Shown here piece by piece: positions 1 to 11,659 of a DNA stretch of 64,000 nt (position 1 is its first letter; each line of letters begins with the position of its first letter). Origin of the DNA: Cycas panzhihuaensis (lineage: Eukaryota > Cycadophyta); contig CM041465.1 of the NCBI GenBank assembly GCA_023213395.1, forward strand, positions 246,829,741 through 246,893,740. The letters are read 5' to 3'. Below the pieces are notes generated by a model. It made no database searches. It saw nothing but the letters and a program-made list of their open reading frames with translations, and was not told where the DNA came from. A program made the position numbers and the translations under genes.

Positions 1-1640
1 TGCTAGCATCCATTGGGTATTTTTGTTAGGTTTAGCAATTGATTATGTTAATATACCATTTATCATTAGCTAGCTTATGTCCCTTAGTTTATTGAAGGGT
101 AAGGATTACTTCTTTTAACAGAGAGTTGTCAACCAACTTGTTAGCGAAATTAGGAAGTGGGGCCTCAAGTAGTTGTTCAACCAATGCCATTCCTTTTTCA
201 AATTTACCATTGATGACCTTGAGGTCATATTCTTAGAGGAGGATGGCCCACTTACCTATTCTTCTTGTTAAATCATATATTATCATGAGATAACATAATG
301 AGTTTGATTGGATAATTACATGAGTGGTGTTATCAAGTAGGTAATGTCAAAGCTTCTTAATAATAAACACTAAAGCTAAGCATTCCTTTTTAAATAATGG
401 GTAATTTATTTTGACTATAATGAGGGTTTGGATTATGAGATAGATGACTCATTTAACTTTAGAATCATCCTCTTGGGTGGGCATGGTGATAACAGATTCC
501 TCAGTTGCTAAGGTGTATAGGATAAAGGGCTAAATAAAAACTAGTGAGGCTAATGTAGGAGATAAAATAAGGGCCATTTTAAGTTCCTATAAAGCTTCTT
601 AGACCTTAGGAAACCAAATAAATGGGTCCCCTTTTTAAGAAAGTTGGTTTGTAACTTAGTGTTAATAGTAAAGTCTACTAAAAATCACCTCTAGAAGCCC
701 AAACAACCTAAAAATGACTTGATTTATCTCTGGGTTTTTGGAGGAGGCATCTCCATTATGGCCTTGACCTTATCAGGGTCAACTTGGATCCCTTGTTGTA
801 ACACTAGGAAGCCTAATAACTTATCAATTATAATTGTAAATATAATTTTAAGTGGATTGAGGCTTACGTGGTATTTACAACACCTAAGAAATATCTTCCT
901 TAGGTTAGTAGGGTGATCAACCCTCTTACACAAAAGGCCCATTAAATCATCTATGAAAACCTAAAGGATCTTATTGATGAGGTCATGGAAGATAAAATAC
1001 ATGGCCCACTGGTATATCACATTAGAATTCTTTAGGATAAAAGGCATAGCCTTATAGGTGAATGTTCCCTAAGGAGTTGTGAAAGAGGTTTTATGACAGT
1101 CTTTGAGGGATATTTGGATCTGATTGTAACTCGAGAAGCCATCCATTAAAGTCATGCCTTTAAATCTTACGATACGATCAATTATCTTATTAATAAATAG
1201 GGGGAGGAAGTTTCCCTTGAGACAAGCATTATTGATATCTCTAAAATTCACATAAATTCATATGGTCCCATTCTTCTTGGTCATCAAGACTATATTAGAT
1301 ACCCATTTCAGGTAATCTATGGAGGAAATAAGGCCAGTGCTATGTAGCCTTTCAACCTCCATCTTTACCATAGTTGATAGTTTGGGGTGTAAGGGTCATT
1401 ATTTTTGCCTAATCAACCAAGTACTAGGCATCGTTGTAAGGTTGTGGGTGACAATGTCAAGATCAATGCCCTTCATGTCCCATGCAAGAATATCATGAAA
1501 CTCATAAAAGAGTTCCATGTACTCCCTAACTTCATGGGTAGAATATTCAACCCTGATTTTAATGACCTTATCAAGGGCTAAGATAATATCCTTAGTTTCC
1601 CTAGCACATAAGACATTCCCCTCTTCAAAATAAAGGAGGG
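1..1640 (-). pseudogene. Gypsy-A RT-RNase H, Tat/Ogre-like, decayed
   Basis: Reverse transcriptase followed by RNase H of a Ty3-gypsy element, read right to left. An N-terminal stretch with LAWDMKG lies near 1480-1518. The RT core includes VNFRDINNAC and MDGFSSYNQI (about 1110-1255), then WGTFTYKAMPF, a degenerate catalytic box FIDDLM where YVDD is usual (about 940-960), and LLGFL followed by VDPDKVKAIMEMPPP (724-840). The WGTF...MPF and VDPDKVKAI signatures are those of the Tat/Ogre lineage. RNase H-like sequence (KECLALV, then a degenerate IGKWAILL segment) fills roughly 1-700 and runs off the left edge. Several in-frame stops sit at expected Gln or Trp codons, so the copy cannot make protein. 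Gag and protease of the same element lie to the right in the same orientation. The lineage call rests on motifs only. Confidence 0.88.
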
Positions 1641-2739
1641 ATTAGTTTATTGGCAGGTTAGGGGGAACGTCCATTATGTTAGGGTTAGACAAGGATGAAT
1701 TTATGGCCAAACATTTCTAAAAACCTAACTTGTCATGTCCAAATGGTAGGGTAGGTAAGGATCCCATTAGGTGCTATAACAAGTTTTCATTATTTTCAAA
1801 GTAATTTATCCTATGGATAGTCTTATTTATGGGAAGAGGGGATATATGTGACGTGGGCAAGAACTGATAATGATCAATCACCCAGTCTATGTGATGGGGC
1901 AATTATTCGAAAGAGTTAGAATGCACCTATATACTGGGCCTATTCTTCATTAGAGATGAGGAACGTCCTAGTGGTTGTGGGAAACGATCAACTCAAAATT
2001 GTCATTACTGCTGTGCACCAAGGAAATCTGGATTGGCCCTAAGTTAGTTAACACCTCATATATCAAGCCAAGTTAATGGTATGAGGTAAAGAGAGGGCAA
2101 TCAACAAAGGACCTAATATATCAATTGGGGATTCATCAGTAATATGCCAAGGTCTCCTCCCTTGAAATGTAACTTTAATCGAGGGAGGAGAAGGGTGTTC
2201 TTCATATGAGGCAACTAAGAATAGGAATCCAATCGATCCAAGTTCCTATGATGTGGGATTTGGGTTGAATGGCAGATCATCTAATCTTGTAAGTAGGGAG
2301 ACTCCCATCATGGTGGAGGTTGAAGGGTTTGAGGTTAAGAAGGACTCAAAGAATAAGGGTTTAAACTGAAAAGGGGAGGAGTGTCTACCTAAGATGCCTC
2401 TCCCCTAGTGACATTGAGAAAAGGCACTTGGTGTGAGGTTTATTCATAATCATCTTTGTTAGACTCTTTATCACTAAGGATGGTGAGGTAACTATAGCTC
2501 CCAACTCTAATGGGGATGAAGTGCACCAAATTTAGTTGAGGAAGTGAGGGGTCCTCCCCTTCATAAGGTACTTTGTCCTTGAAGAAAGCTGTAATAGATG
2601 GGTTAGAAGGATCCTTTCCCTATCTATAGCTCCAAAGATGGCTTAACAAGCTTAGTGCAATGATCTGGAGGGTGGAGGCTCTCATGCCATAACTCTAATT
2701 TACCTATGGTGGGAAAATTTGAGTTTCTGCTAACATGAA

Positions 2740-3070
2740 AAGTAGACTACTCCTATTTGGTCCAACCAAGGTTAGCCTAAAAGGGGATTGTAATCAACAT
2801 TGATATCTAAGATAACAATGTTAGTTTGGATAGTCTTGTCTTCTAAAGTGAGAGGCAAGGTCACCATCCTGAGAGGCACCTTCTTACTTGTATCATACCC
2901 TTAGCATTTCTAAGGGATGGGCTCAAGAGCCTCGATGCCTAGTTTCTCTAGAATATGCATAGGGATGGCATTTATTAAAGAATCGTTATCCATAATGGTC
3001 TTTTTAAAGGTAAATTCTAGGGTTTTAATTATTATTGTGAAGTGATAATGCTAGTGTAATTGACTCTCCT
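2740..3070 (-). pseudogene. Gypsy-A aspartic protease remnant
   Basis: Retropepsin-like protease that would have cleaved the Gag-Pol polyprotein. Visible on the minus strand are the active-site region IMDNDSLINAIP (about 2965-3000), where Tat/Ogre elements normally carry DNGS, and the C-terminal signature NPLLG*PWL (about 2765-2795), where LGRPWL is expected. Arg has become a stop. The peptide between them (HILEKLGIEALEPIP and on) has the usual spacing. It lies between gag (4066-4700) and RT (1-1640) in the normal gag-PR-RT order. The active-site Gly is replaced by Asp, and stops interrupt the frame. Confidence 0.75.
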
Positions 3071-4065
3071 TAGCAAATGGAAGGTCGTATGGGTTAATAG
3101 TAATAAGAGATGACCCTTATAATGAGGTACCCATAGTGTGGATAAGAGCATCATGTTATCCTAAGGCCTCCAAAAGGAGGGCTCTTTGGTTGGGATAACT
3201 CCTTAGAATGTCCATCATAGGCATTCTTGTAGAGATGGTATGAAGTTCTTTTATGATTGAAAAGGCCTTTCCCTTACCCATAGGTTGGGGGAGGTCTTTT
3301 CAAAAATCATAGTATCTTAGCCAAATAGGGATAGTCTTTGGAATGTCTAGGATCTTTATAGGAGGATTATCTAAAGGATGTTATTATTGTGAAGTTGAGG
3401 CATGTCTAACCTACTTTAATACTTGTGAGTGAGTAATGGGGCATACTTGAGTGGTGCCAAGTAGCTGAATAATCCTCTTTCCCTTAGAATTAAGCCACGA
3501 TAATGAAGGTTAAGCAATAGGACTCAAAGGTGTCAATGTATTAATTAGGGCCTTTCCCTTAGGTTGATCCAATGGAGGAGGGGGAGGGGTGCCCTTCTGT
3601 TAAGGTGGCAGGCACTCCCTGTTTGTTTTGGGGTTAGGACACTTGGTCAGATGCCTTATAATCAAGAAATAAGTCTTGATGGATTAGCTACACCAAGTTT
3701 GGTTTGGAAGCAACTTAAAGTGGAGGGTCCCTAAGGGGAGAAAGCTCAGGTGTTGGGTCCAACACCTAGAGTCATCATAAGTGTATTGACTATGGATAAT
3801 GCACCATTTCTTTTTAGGTGCGGGACTTAACCTCTTCTCTTATGGAGGTTTAGTGGCTTCACTTGATGATGGAATGGTTTCTGCAATTTAATATACCTGC
3901 CTATAACCTTATGCTTGAGATTGGGTGTCACCTTAGGATTACAATGCTTAGAGCTTAAGGTGCTTTAATACTCATTTGAAGGAGTGAATAGAAGATGTAA
4001 ATAGATTTAGAGTCTTATCGATCATGCTGGTAGAGGACTTAGGAGTGGATGGTTGTTCCCTTTGG
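3071..4065 (-). other. Gypsy-A gag-protease connecting region
   Basis: About 1 kb linking gag to protease in the same minus-strand element. Short translated stretches such as PNQRALLLEALG and INPYDLPFAKES (about 3075-3215) resemble the segment that precedes the protease in Tat/Ogre elements. I could not find a convincing CCHC knuckle. Stops are frequent in all frames. No separate gene is seen. Confidence 0.5.
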
Positions 4066-4720
4066 TCACATAGAGGGGAAGGTTGGGGGCAATAGTGCCT
4101 CATGACATGGTGTATTATAATTGGTCTTTTTGAGATTGGCTTGGATCTTAATAGGTTTTAAGGCTAAGCACTTTACTATAGTTGAATCACATGTTGTCAC
4201 TCTTATCTTAAGGACCTCAACATGAACTTCAAGACATAGGGTATTTATAAATATTTCTCTCTTCAGGTCCTTAGGTAATGTGGCCTTCAAAGAGTGAAGG
4301 AGATCATGAAATCTATGAATAAAGTCATAGTTGAGTTTATCCTAGCCTTGTTTGAGAGAAAACAAGGCTTTGGCCCTAATATGAAATGGTTGTGCAACAT
4401 CAAAATAGTTGGCAAAAGAGTCAACTAGTTGTTAGAAGGAGGTAATGGAATGGGAGAGAAGATGATAAAACTATTTGAGTGCATCCCCTTGGATAGACTT
4501 AGGGAATAACTTAGTTAGGATATGATTGTAAGCCTAGTAATTGATACAGACCATGGCAAATACCCTAACATGATCAGTTAGATCTTGGGAAGAAGTGCTG
4601 TCAAATTTAGGCACTTCTAGGGGTGTAGAGGCAAATTTGTTCATAAAGCCTTGATGGAAAGGAGGATTAACCTATAGTCAATGAAAGGACATACCCCTAA
4701 TTGAACTAAGAGATCAATGC
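4066..4720 (-). pseudogene. Gypsy-A Gag (retrotransposon gag domain)
   Basis: Capsid-type Gag protein of the minus-strand gypsy element; Gag builds the particle that packages the RNA. Read right to left, the translation shows MNKFASTPLEVPKFD, a degenerate GDALK*FYHLL where GPALRWFHSL is usual (Trp has become TAG), HSITSF, an FDVAQPF block, IRAKALFSLKQG, then RFHDLLHSLKATLPKDLKREI. This is the order of the retrotransposon gag domain (PF03732). The last 74 codons (4066-4290) are open. It has three or more internal stops. It sits 5' of the protease at 2740-3070, as expected for one element. Confidence 0.8.
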
Positions 4721-6540
4721 AAGCATAGGTAGGGGTTAGATAAGGATACTCTGCTCTAACATATGGTGGGAAAGGAGGTGTCATGTAAGGGTTATGTCCC
4801 TATTGATAAGGGATGTATGAAAGTGTGGGGTAGGGGGTCCCTTCAATTGGTAGGGAGAACCATGCCTAAGTATAGGTCAATTGAGTGTAGAGGTAGATGA
4901 GGGTACCTTGGCCCACCTCATGCGTGACTAGGATAGGTAAGGGTGACATGAGTTGAGGCCTTGGATATAATGGAGGCATAATAAGGTGGCACATGAGGTT
5001 CCATTGATCTCACTTAAGAGGGAACCAAAGGGGGGATAGATTTCATCATATGAGTAATGGGGTGCGATAATGGATTTTGCCCAAATAACTTTCCTATAAG
5101 AGGAGTAACCCTATAGGGATAGAGTGGGTCACCCCCATAAGTAGGCAAGGGGTTGGAATCCCTATGCCCCCATGGTTATGATGTATAGCCTAGGGGAATA
5201 TAAAGAGACATGTCCCCATGCCTTGGGTATGGTCAAACAAATATTCATGCCCTTTGTCCCACGTATCGGGGATGAGGAGGAATAGTAAGGATGATGGGCA
5301 AAATTGAAATTGTACTTAGTTGTATTATCATTGTCTAAAGAGAGAGGACATTGCTATCTTGTGGGAATGGGCTGAGATGTGAGGACCCTCTTTATTAAAC
5401 AGAATGCTCATTAAAGCAGTTGCCAAATTTATTTCCCGATGAGGAGGCATGGTTATTTGTATATAGGTGGGAAGGGGGATTATGATAGAAGTGGATATTA
5501 TGCTAAAAATCATCCTAGGACAACTTACCTAGTTTCTACTTCCAAGTAGTCCCTTAAGGCCTCTGTTGTATCCTTTAGTGGGGTATGAGTTTGATAAAAA
5601 AAGGAGGTGTGCCCCTCTTATTGACCAGAATGAGTAGGAAAAGGTGGAGGGACTTGTTGAGGGTGTTGAGCAAGGTCTTGAGATTGAGATCGCCTAATAA
5701 TATGGGTATTGGGGGTCATCGAGTTATGGTAAATTTCAGTTGGGTCATGGGTATAGTATGATGGATCCCACCTACGTGGATGAGATCTTCATATAGATAA
5801 GGGGCCTTAGTAGGAGGCCAATCTTAGCCATACAAATTGTATGCCTAATCAAAAGGATAACTCTCCATAGGCGAATCTTGATCACTTGACGTAATGAGGG
5901 CATAGGTTAGCTCTAGATCTAAAGAAGTAAAGCCACATAAGCAATGGAAGGAGCATCGCATTCATGAGCTAAAGGGCCTACTTGAATGGAAAAAGAGTAG
6001 AGTAGGGTTGATTATATAATAGAATGCAGGCACCCTACACAAAACTCAAGATTTGTAAATGAGGGAAAGGAATACCTAAAATTTTAGAGGTGCTCCTATT
6101 GGTGAGTCCCTAGTATGGTCACTAGTGAAATGCTCCAAAGGGTTGGGGGTACAAAATGATTAGCACTTTCATCTATGTGGAATCCCTAAGGTGTATGGTC
6201 TTGATAAAAGTATGTAGATCCCACAATACCAACTCCAGGCATTTGTGCATTTTGTGAACATGGGTTGGAAGGGGGTTGAATGGATGGCCTATTAAGGGGA
6301 TGCTAAACTAAGGGCATAAGTGGGTGCATATGCATTAGATAAGTGAATGAGTTAGATCCTTAAATAATATGTATGGTTGTCTTCGATGGAAGTAAATCAC
6401 ATGCTTAAATGCAACTAAATGTCATTTTAGTTTCAACGAAAATAACTTGGCCCTAAGTAAAGCTATAATTTCCCCTTGTGGATTCAGGACTTAGAACAAG
6501 TGGTCCCTCTTTATGTCTTAGGTTTTATGTCAAATAATAT
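4721..6540 (-). other. Gypsy-A 5' region, gag N-terminus/leader
   Basis: About 1.8 kb upstream of the recognisable gag domain on the minus strand. It has no long frame; the longest open piece is 61 codons at 5328-5513. The first few hundred bases upstream of gag translate into Pro/Tyr-rich fragments typical of a gag N-terminal region. Beyond about 5600 I see no protein similarity. I found no LTR end or primer-binding site here. The boundary with the 2-kb repeat unit at about 6540 is approximate. Confidence 0.4.
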
Positions 6541-7232
6541 ATAATGAAACTAATTCTTACTCCTATGATGGATGCAATGCAAGGTCTAAAATATAAACAA
6601 ATGACCAATAGAAAAGAATTTATTTTTTTTATAGATAGAAGAATAAGGGACCAAATGGGAGAAAGAGAGAGAGTGAATGAGCAAATAAAAGCTACTTTTC
6701 CTTTCCTATCCTTTCCTTGTTTTACTAATATAACAAATCAATGTGTTTACCTTCCCCTTTTTCTTTTGTTTTTTTTTTTTTAATTTCTTTTCTCTTTTCT
6801 TTTCTTTAAAATCAAGGAAATGTTAACAAACAAAAATTTAAGACAGCATACCTACTTGTGTGATGGTTGTTTGTAGCACATGCTTCCTTCCAATGTATTA
6901 GAAGTGTCCCAAAAGGATGAAGAAACAAGCAAAGATACTGCTAATCTAACTCTAAAATAAATCCAATAGCATTTTTGCTAATAGGATATGCTATGATAGA
7001 GAAAAGTGTGATAAAAAGATTAAGAGAAATGAAAGTAAAAATAAAAATAAGGCATTGCCTTACCTTTTCAAGATGGTCATCAAGATAAAAGCCTACAAGA
7101 GGTTGCTTGAAGAGAAGTATATAACTTGATGGATTCATAGCTTCTTGCTTCTTCTTGAAAACATATTAGAAACTTATAAAATAAACATTTATTTAAAGAA
7201 TTCAACAGCAATATATATATATATATATCTAA
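6540..7232. repeat. 2-kb direct repeat, unit 1, left part
   Basis: Left part of a diverged direct repeat that continues at 14711 on the other side of NA1. It resembles 16050-16750: both have the block ATAGCATTTTTGCT (6967 onward and 16531 onward) followed by an A-rich stretch and a CTTACCTTTT motif, and both have a long pyrimidine-rich stretch upstream (6695-6800 here). An (AT)n run occupies 7211-7228. No coding potential was recognised. It may be LTR or leader sequence of gypsy-A or a related element. Confidence 0.45.
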
Positions 7233-7237
7233 GTAAT
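7233..7237. repeat. Target-site duplication of NA1, left copy
   Basis: GTAAT immediately precedes the left LTR of NA1. The same five bases follow the right LTR at 14706-14710. A 5-bp duplication is the standard footprint of LTR-retrotransposon integration. Confidence 0.9.
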
Positions 7238-8075
7238 TGTTGACTTAGATTTCCCACTACACTTGTGGGAAGGTACACTTGTCAAGGTTACACAGGTTAT
7301 AGTCTAGTTTAGGACACAGTCAACATCATCCATATATATTCCACAGATTTATTAATGTTTCCACATGATTATATCACAATGGCACACAACAGTACAGAAA
7401 TCAATAAATATTCCACATTAAATCCTTACAACATAGAGAATACACAATTTTCACTTAACTTCTTATTTCATTAAGCAATAGTTCTTTTACATAAGGTGTT
7501 GGAATGCATTCCCTGTGCATTCTAGCCTTATACACTAACTCTGTCACATGCGTACCTAGGAGGTACCCATCAAAATACACGGCTTCAGGCTGCTTCAATG
7601 TGTACTGGTCTCCGTACCAATATGTACTGGTATACTTGGCTCTCACCCTAACTGAATGGTCCTTAGGAAGCCTCATAAATATGCTCCTTGGTGTCTTTTC
7701 ACTGAAGGGTTATGACTGTCTATCATAATCATACCTTTTCAGTCAAGCATACCTCTTCCTAACCATTGGTTAGTTTCCTTAATTGCCTATCTTAACTCAT
7801 CCGTATGTCTGTACATATGTCTGATGTCACCCTAGGCTCCCTTCTGTCTAGTATTCTCATGCATACCATTCCTGTTTGCTTGCGTTCTGCCAGGAGGTAC
7901 GTATCTGTGTTGCATACCTTTACCAGGTATGCACCTGTCATACATATCCAGAATGCTGGATTCTTCACTTTTCACTACATACATACCTTTGTATGATTTG
8001 TACCTATATAGTCCAAGGATACTCAGCTTCTCTCTAATCTACCCATAGCCCAGTCTGTCACATTATGCTCCAACA
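7238..8075 (-). repeat. NA1 3' LTR (left)
   Basis: 838 bp beginning TGTTGACTTAG and ending CTCCAACA on the plus strand. It aligns along its whole length with 13868-14705, with the same length. It holds many copies of the short motif GCGTACC / GGTATGC and variants. The differences between the two LTRs that I inspected are mostly transitions, so the insertion is not recent. Confidence 0.93.
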
Positions 8076-8159
8076 TCTATCCCCAGTCAACATGAAGGGT
8101 TTGAGCATCCTTGCTCAACAAAATTTTCAAAATTTGGGGTATTCCTCCCCCTCCCCTTC

Positions 8160-9245
8160 TCAAGGCTGCTCTTGTTGCCACTGTCTTGTAGCCAGAATTT
8201 CTTCATTGATTTGGGTCAGTGTGGCAATTATTACATCTTTTTCTTTAATTTTCTCCTGAAGGGTTGTTATTTCTGCCTTATACCCTTCTTCCATATCTAT
8301 AACTAGCTGTATGATATGGCTAGATTTATTATCTGTCGGGGGTGGTACTGATGTCTCTCCCATTTCCATTATGAGTGGAAAATCTTCCTATTCTTCTAGC
8401 AAAGGTTCTACTTCTTTTGCCTCTACTGGTTCTTCCTCATCCTTCTTTCTTTTACTATTTTTCCTTATGGTTTGCTTAACCCGATGAGGAATGAGTGTCC
8501 CAAGGATTTACTGCAACCATTTAAGAACCTTACTTATCTACTTTTGTACTCTCCTCTTAACTTCTAGATTCTATGTTGTATCTAGAAACTCAGTCACCCA
8601 CCTTTTAATTAGGGGTTCCTTTGGAGAAGTGATAGTTTTCACCAATTGTACATTTGGACACTGATAGAATAGGATAGCTAGCAATAGTGAAGGGTGGTGA
8701 AGAGGATGAGTCATTATCTCCTGAATTTGCTGCCATATATCTTCTGCCAGGAATTCTGACCAATCCATCTTCTCTCCATCACGAATCTTCAATAATATTG
8801 GCATCATTCCCCCTGGAATGTATGTGTATTTTCTTTTTGACAAAAACCTAGAATTAATAACTTTTGTTATCCATTGTAATCAGATGTCTTTGATATCTGC
8901 CACACGGATTCCACCTAAAGTTAGTTATGTGTGTTCTTGGCAGAACTCCTTTAGCCATAACTCACGGTCCACTTCTGAGCATTTGGTTGATGCGGGTACT
9001 TCCCCTTCGTTGGGAAGTCCTGTTATCAAATGTATTGTCTCTGCATCGAGCTTAATCTTTCTCATGTTCTTTTTTAATTCTGCTAAAATATTTTCCATAA
9101 TTTCTGGGTCATAGTACATAGGGTTATAGTATATATACTCTCCCTAAGTAGCTTGCCTAATTTTTGCCTGAAATTGAGAGGGTAATGCTTCGAGGTCCTT
9201 CTTCAATCTGGGTATGAAAGTCTCCTAATAACCTGCTGTCTTCAT
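8160..9245 (-). pseudogene. NA1 extra ORF (aORF), unknown protein ~361 aa
   Basis: A sense-strand ORF after the integrase tail and before the 3' LTR. From the ATG at 9243-9245 to the stop at 8160 the frame is unbroken by indels (362 codons); only about seven point stops interrupt it. Segments: LEALPSQFQ and EYIYYNPMYYDPEIMENIL near the N-terminus, then IKLDAETIHLITGLPNEGEVP (about residues 60-82), SRFLSKRKYTYIPGGMMPIL in the middle, HHPSLLLAILFYQCP, then an acidic/lysine-rich stretch and a C-terminal coiled coil (EITTLQEKIKEKDVIIATL). The same protein is recognisable in NA2 (29160-30249). I do not recognise a catalytic domain. The ITGLP region recalls proteins encoded by plant transposon-related genes, but this is an impression. 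Gag-, IN- or RT-like motifs are absent. Confidence 0.7.
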
Positions 9246-9454
9246 GCTGGCTATGGGATTCCAGAGAGAAAACTAAAATAATCTTAGATTATCAGTACGA
9301 ACCCTATGTGCATACCTTTGCTGGTATGGTTACTATTTTCTAGACTTTATACTTGCTGATTTGAGGTCGAATTTCATCCTTCTATCTCCCTGGATTGCAA
9401 GGGTTGTGCTTGGCTACTTACTGTTGAGAATCTGGATGGAAATTATGCTCGATT

Positions 9455-9770
9455 TCCTGTTACGTACCTCACAGGAATGCTTGCAGGTATGTAATATATA
9501 CTTTTGTCTTGTTCACCTCTTTGTTCTATGCGTACTTTGACGGCATACTTTTTTAGGTATGTATAGTATAAACTATTTAACTTATCTATTTTTCACTATG
9601 CGTACCCTGTAGCGTACTTTTCCCATATACATAATATATTTTATCTTATTTTACATAGTGCATACCAGATAACATTCTTTTCTGGTATGTATAATGTATT
9701 TTACACAATGCGTACCTAGTAACATACTTTTCCCAATACGTATAGTGTATTTTGCCAGTATGTATGTGAA
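9455..9770. repeat. NA1 array of GCGTACC/GGTATGT inverted motifs
   Basis: About five irregular units of 50-70 bp. Each has GCGTACC (or TACGTACC, GCATACC), then a CATACTTTT box, then GGTATGTATA. The first and last boxes are inverted copies of each other, so every unit is a spaced palindrome. It lies between the integrase tail and the aORF. NA2 has the matching array at 28630-28935. No coding sequence is seen. Confidence 0.75.
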
Positions 9771-9977
9771 AATTTAGATTTCTTTGATAGAATTCTTTCT
9801 TATCCTTGATTATTTTAGTTATAATATCCTTGTTTTTAATGATTCTTCATATTGGTTATGTATATAGTATGAGTTACAGTTGTTTTTTCTTGTTTTTTTA
9901 ATTTTTTATATTTTTATTTCCATACCGAATTGGATCACATTCCGGTATTAAGGCAATTTGATTTACCTCAACTTCAT

Positions 9978-11146
9978 GCAACGCGCTATAGTACAATCAA
10001 CTGATCCAACTGGTGAGTTACTCCACCCTAGTTGATATAGGGTTTTAGTTTACTACCCTTGACCATTTCAGGAAATAGCTAGCCTGCTAGTTTCTTCAAC
10101 TAGATAGTGCCATTCTGGTACAACTTCTCAATCATATATGGGCCTTTCTAATGCATATTTAATTCTCCTTGGGTTGTTTGGAATTTATTGTTGAATCGCC
10201 ATACTTAATCACCCTTCTTGAAATACGATGTCTTGTCATGTCGGTCATGCCTTGTCCTTTTTTGCTTTTTCCTTGGTGTGGTATGCTTTGTCAGTTTCTT
10301 CTTATGATCCCTTAATTGATCTTGGTTTATTATTCCTTCTGCCAACCAATGTTCTCTACAATGTATCAAATGGGAAATTCCACATAGTGGTTCTTCATAA
10401 AAGGGGTTCACATAATCTCCAATGTATTCTTCATGATTTCTCTCTTCTGCAGTGGCAATTTTGTTTCCTAGATTGGAATCTCTAGGGATACTCTCATCAG
10501 TTTCCTTTCTTTCTTCCTTAAATTTGGCGCCGATGGTTGAAAAGGATATTTTGTTGGGTAGGTGTACCTCTAAAGAAGATGAGGAAGGTTTGTTACTTTC
10601 TTCCTCAGGTTGGGATGGGGGTGGGGAAGCGCAATCTACCTCAAGACCCACACTGGAGGTAGAGGGAAGGTTAGGGTTAGAGGGGGTTGGGGTATTAGGA
10701 GGTGAATTAGGGTAAGGGTTTGGGTTAAAAGGGGGATTTGGATTTGGGTCTAGGTTTTTTATGTTATTATTAATACTCATATAATCAACAAATTTAGATT
10801 TAATATTAACATCCTCAGTTACATTATGAGAAAATAGGTTACACCTATAGGATGAGAGGTTCACTTCATATGTGTCTTGTAGCCAATAATCTACAAATAG
10901 CATCCCATTTTCGTCGTCTAAAGAGTTATATATTTCTCCAAAGTAAGCTGGTTCTTCTTCTTAGTGATCGATCAATTTGGTGGGTTCTTCAGTAGTATGA
11001 TAGAGATTCTCTTCATCGAGGGAAGAGGATGTTGTTTCACTTACGACAGTTGTGTTGGATCCTTCATCTGGTATCATCTCAATGGAGTTTCTTCCCAGCA
11101 TTGGTAATACCACTTTATTCCCATCATCCGATAAGGTGAATGTCAC
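9978..11146 (-). pseudogene. NA1 linker plus integrase C-terminal tail
   Basis: A single minus-strand reading frame that follows the protease. It has an acidic segment, then a Pro/Asn-rich linker (LDPNPNPPFNPNPYPNSPPN, about 10680-10760) and a Ser-rich acidic stretch. It then enters a typical Ty3-gypsy integrase C-terminus: TRHDRHDKTSYFKKGD (about 10208-10255), with KGPYMIEKLYQNGTI and VKGSKLKPYI further on. The DRH...F..GD and GPY.IE blocks match the family's chromatin-side tail. RT, RNase H, the H2C2 zinc finger and the D,D,E core that should lie between linker and tail are missing. The region 10205-10903 is open for 232 codons. NA2 repeats the same linker-to-tail arrangement, so the gap was present in their common ancestor. 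Confidence 0.82.
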
Positions 11147-11159
11147 ATTCTTCTAGTTT

Positions 11160-11600
11160 TGGAGGCACTAGGTCTTGTATAGCCAAGGCCTCCCCAATAA
11201 TGCTAGATAGGGTATTGCTCCCTTTTATGTTTCTACGATTATAAAGTCAATTTTTACTACGATTCCTGCCACATCCACTTTAATATCAACCAGCCTTCCT
11301 ACATGTCACACTAATAGTTTGTTAGCCAACTTCAATGAATATATCGATGCTTCTAGTTTTGGGCTTCCCAATTTCTGCCATGTCAAAGTAGGTAATATGT
11401 TGACGGCTGCACCTCCATTGACAATCACTATTGGGAATGTTTCTCCCAATACCACCATTGCCACCATGGGATCCATGTTGAATGATGACATCACTTTCTT
11501 TAAACTTTTAGTAATTCCACATTGTAATATCCCCTCCTTTGATCTAATCAATTACTTGACATAGGGGAATAGTTAATTGTAGTTATTTTACCAAGTTCTC
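11160..11600 (-). pseudogene. NA1 aspartic protease
   Basis: Retropepsin-like protease that would process the Gag polyprotein. The active-site block is IVIVNGGAAVNILP (about 11415-11455), where gypsy elements carry DGG or DTG; Asp has become Asn by a G-to-A change on the sense strand. Downstream are KLGSPKLEASIYSLKLAN and the C-terminal signature LLGRPWL (about 11180-11200). An 81-codon open stretch spans 11306-11551. It sits between gag and the linker/integrase tail. With the catalytic Asp lost, this copy is inactive. Confidence 0.85.
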
Positions 11601-11659
11601 CATTAGCAACAACATTCTTGGAATGTCTTCAGCCGGTAATCCTTTGAATAATTCTTCTA

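Noticed and set aside
6661-6782. Possible signal-peptide-like hydrophobic ORF (79 codons at 6544-6783)
   Set aside because: The hydrophobic end comes from a T-rich tract; it lies in the 2-kb repeat with no counterpart frame in unit 2.
7504-7996. Short plus-strand ORFs (74 and 63 codons) repeated at 14143-14791
   Set aside because: They lie inside the NA1 LTRs and appear twice only because LTRs are duplicated; no protein motif.
8160-9245. aORF as a retroviral envelope-like gene
   Set aside because: It has the envelope position, but no signal peptide, transmembrane helix or cleavage site; instead it has an acidic stretch and a C-terminal coiled coil.
9455-9770. CRISPR-like array
   Set aside because: Units are irregular (50-70 bp) and degenerate with no constant repeat plus unique spacer pattern, and the setting is a plant retroelement.
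10228-10715. Plus-strand ORFs of 85 and 87 codons
   Set aside because: Shadows of the minus-strand linker/integrase-tail frame, which has clear family motifs.
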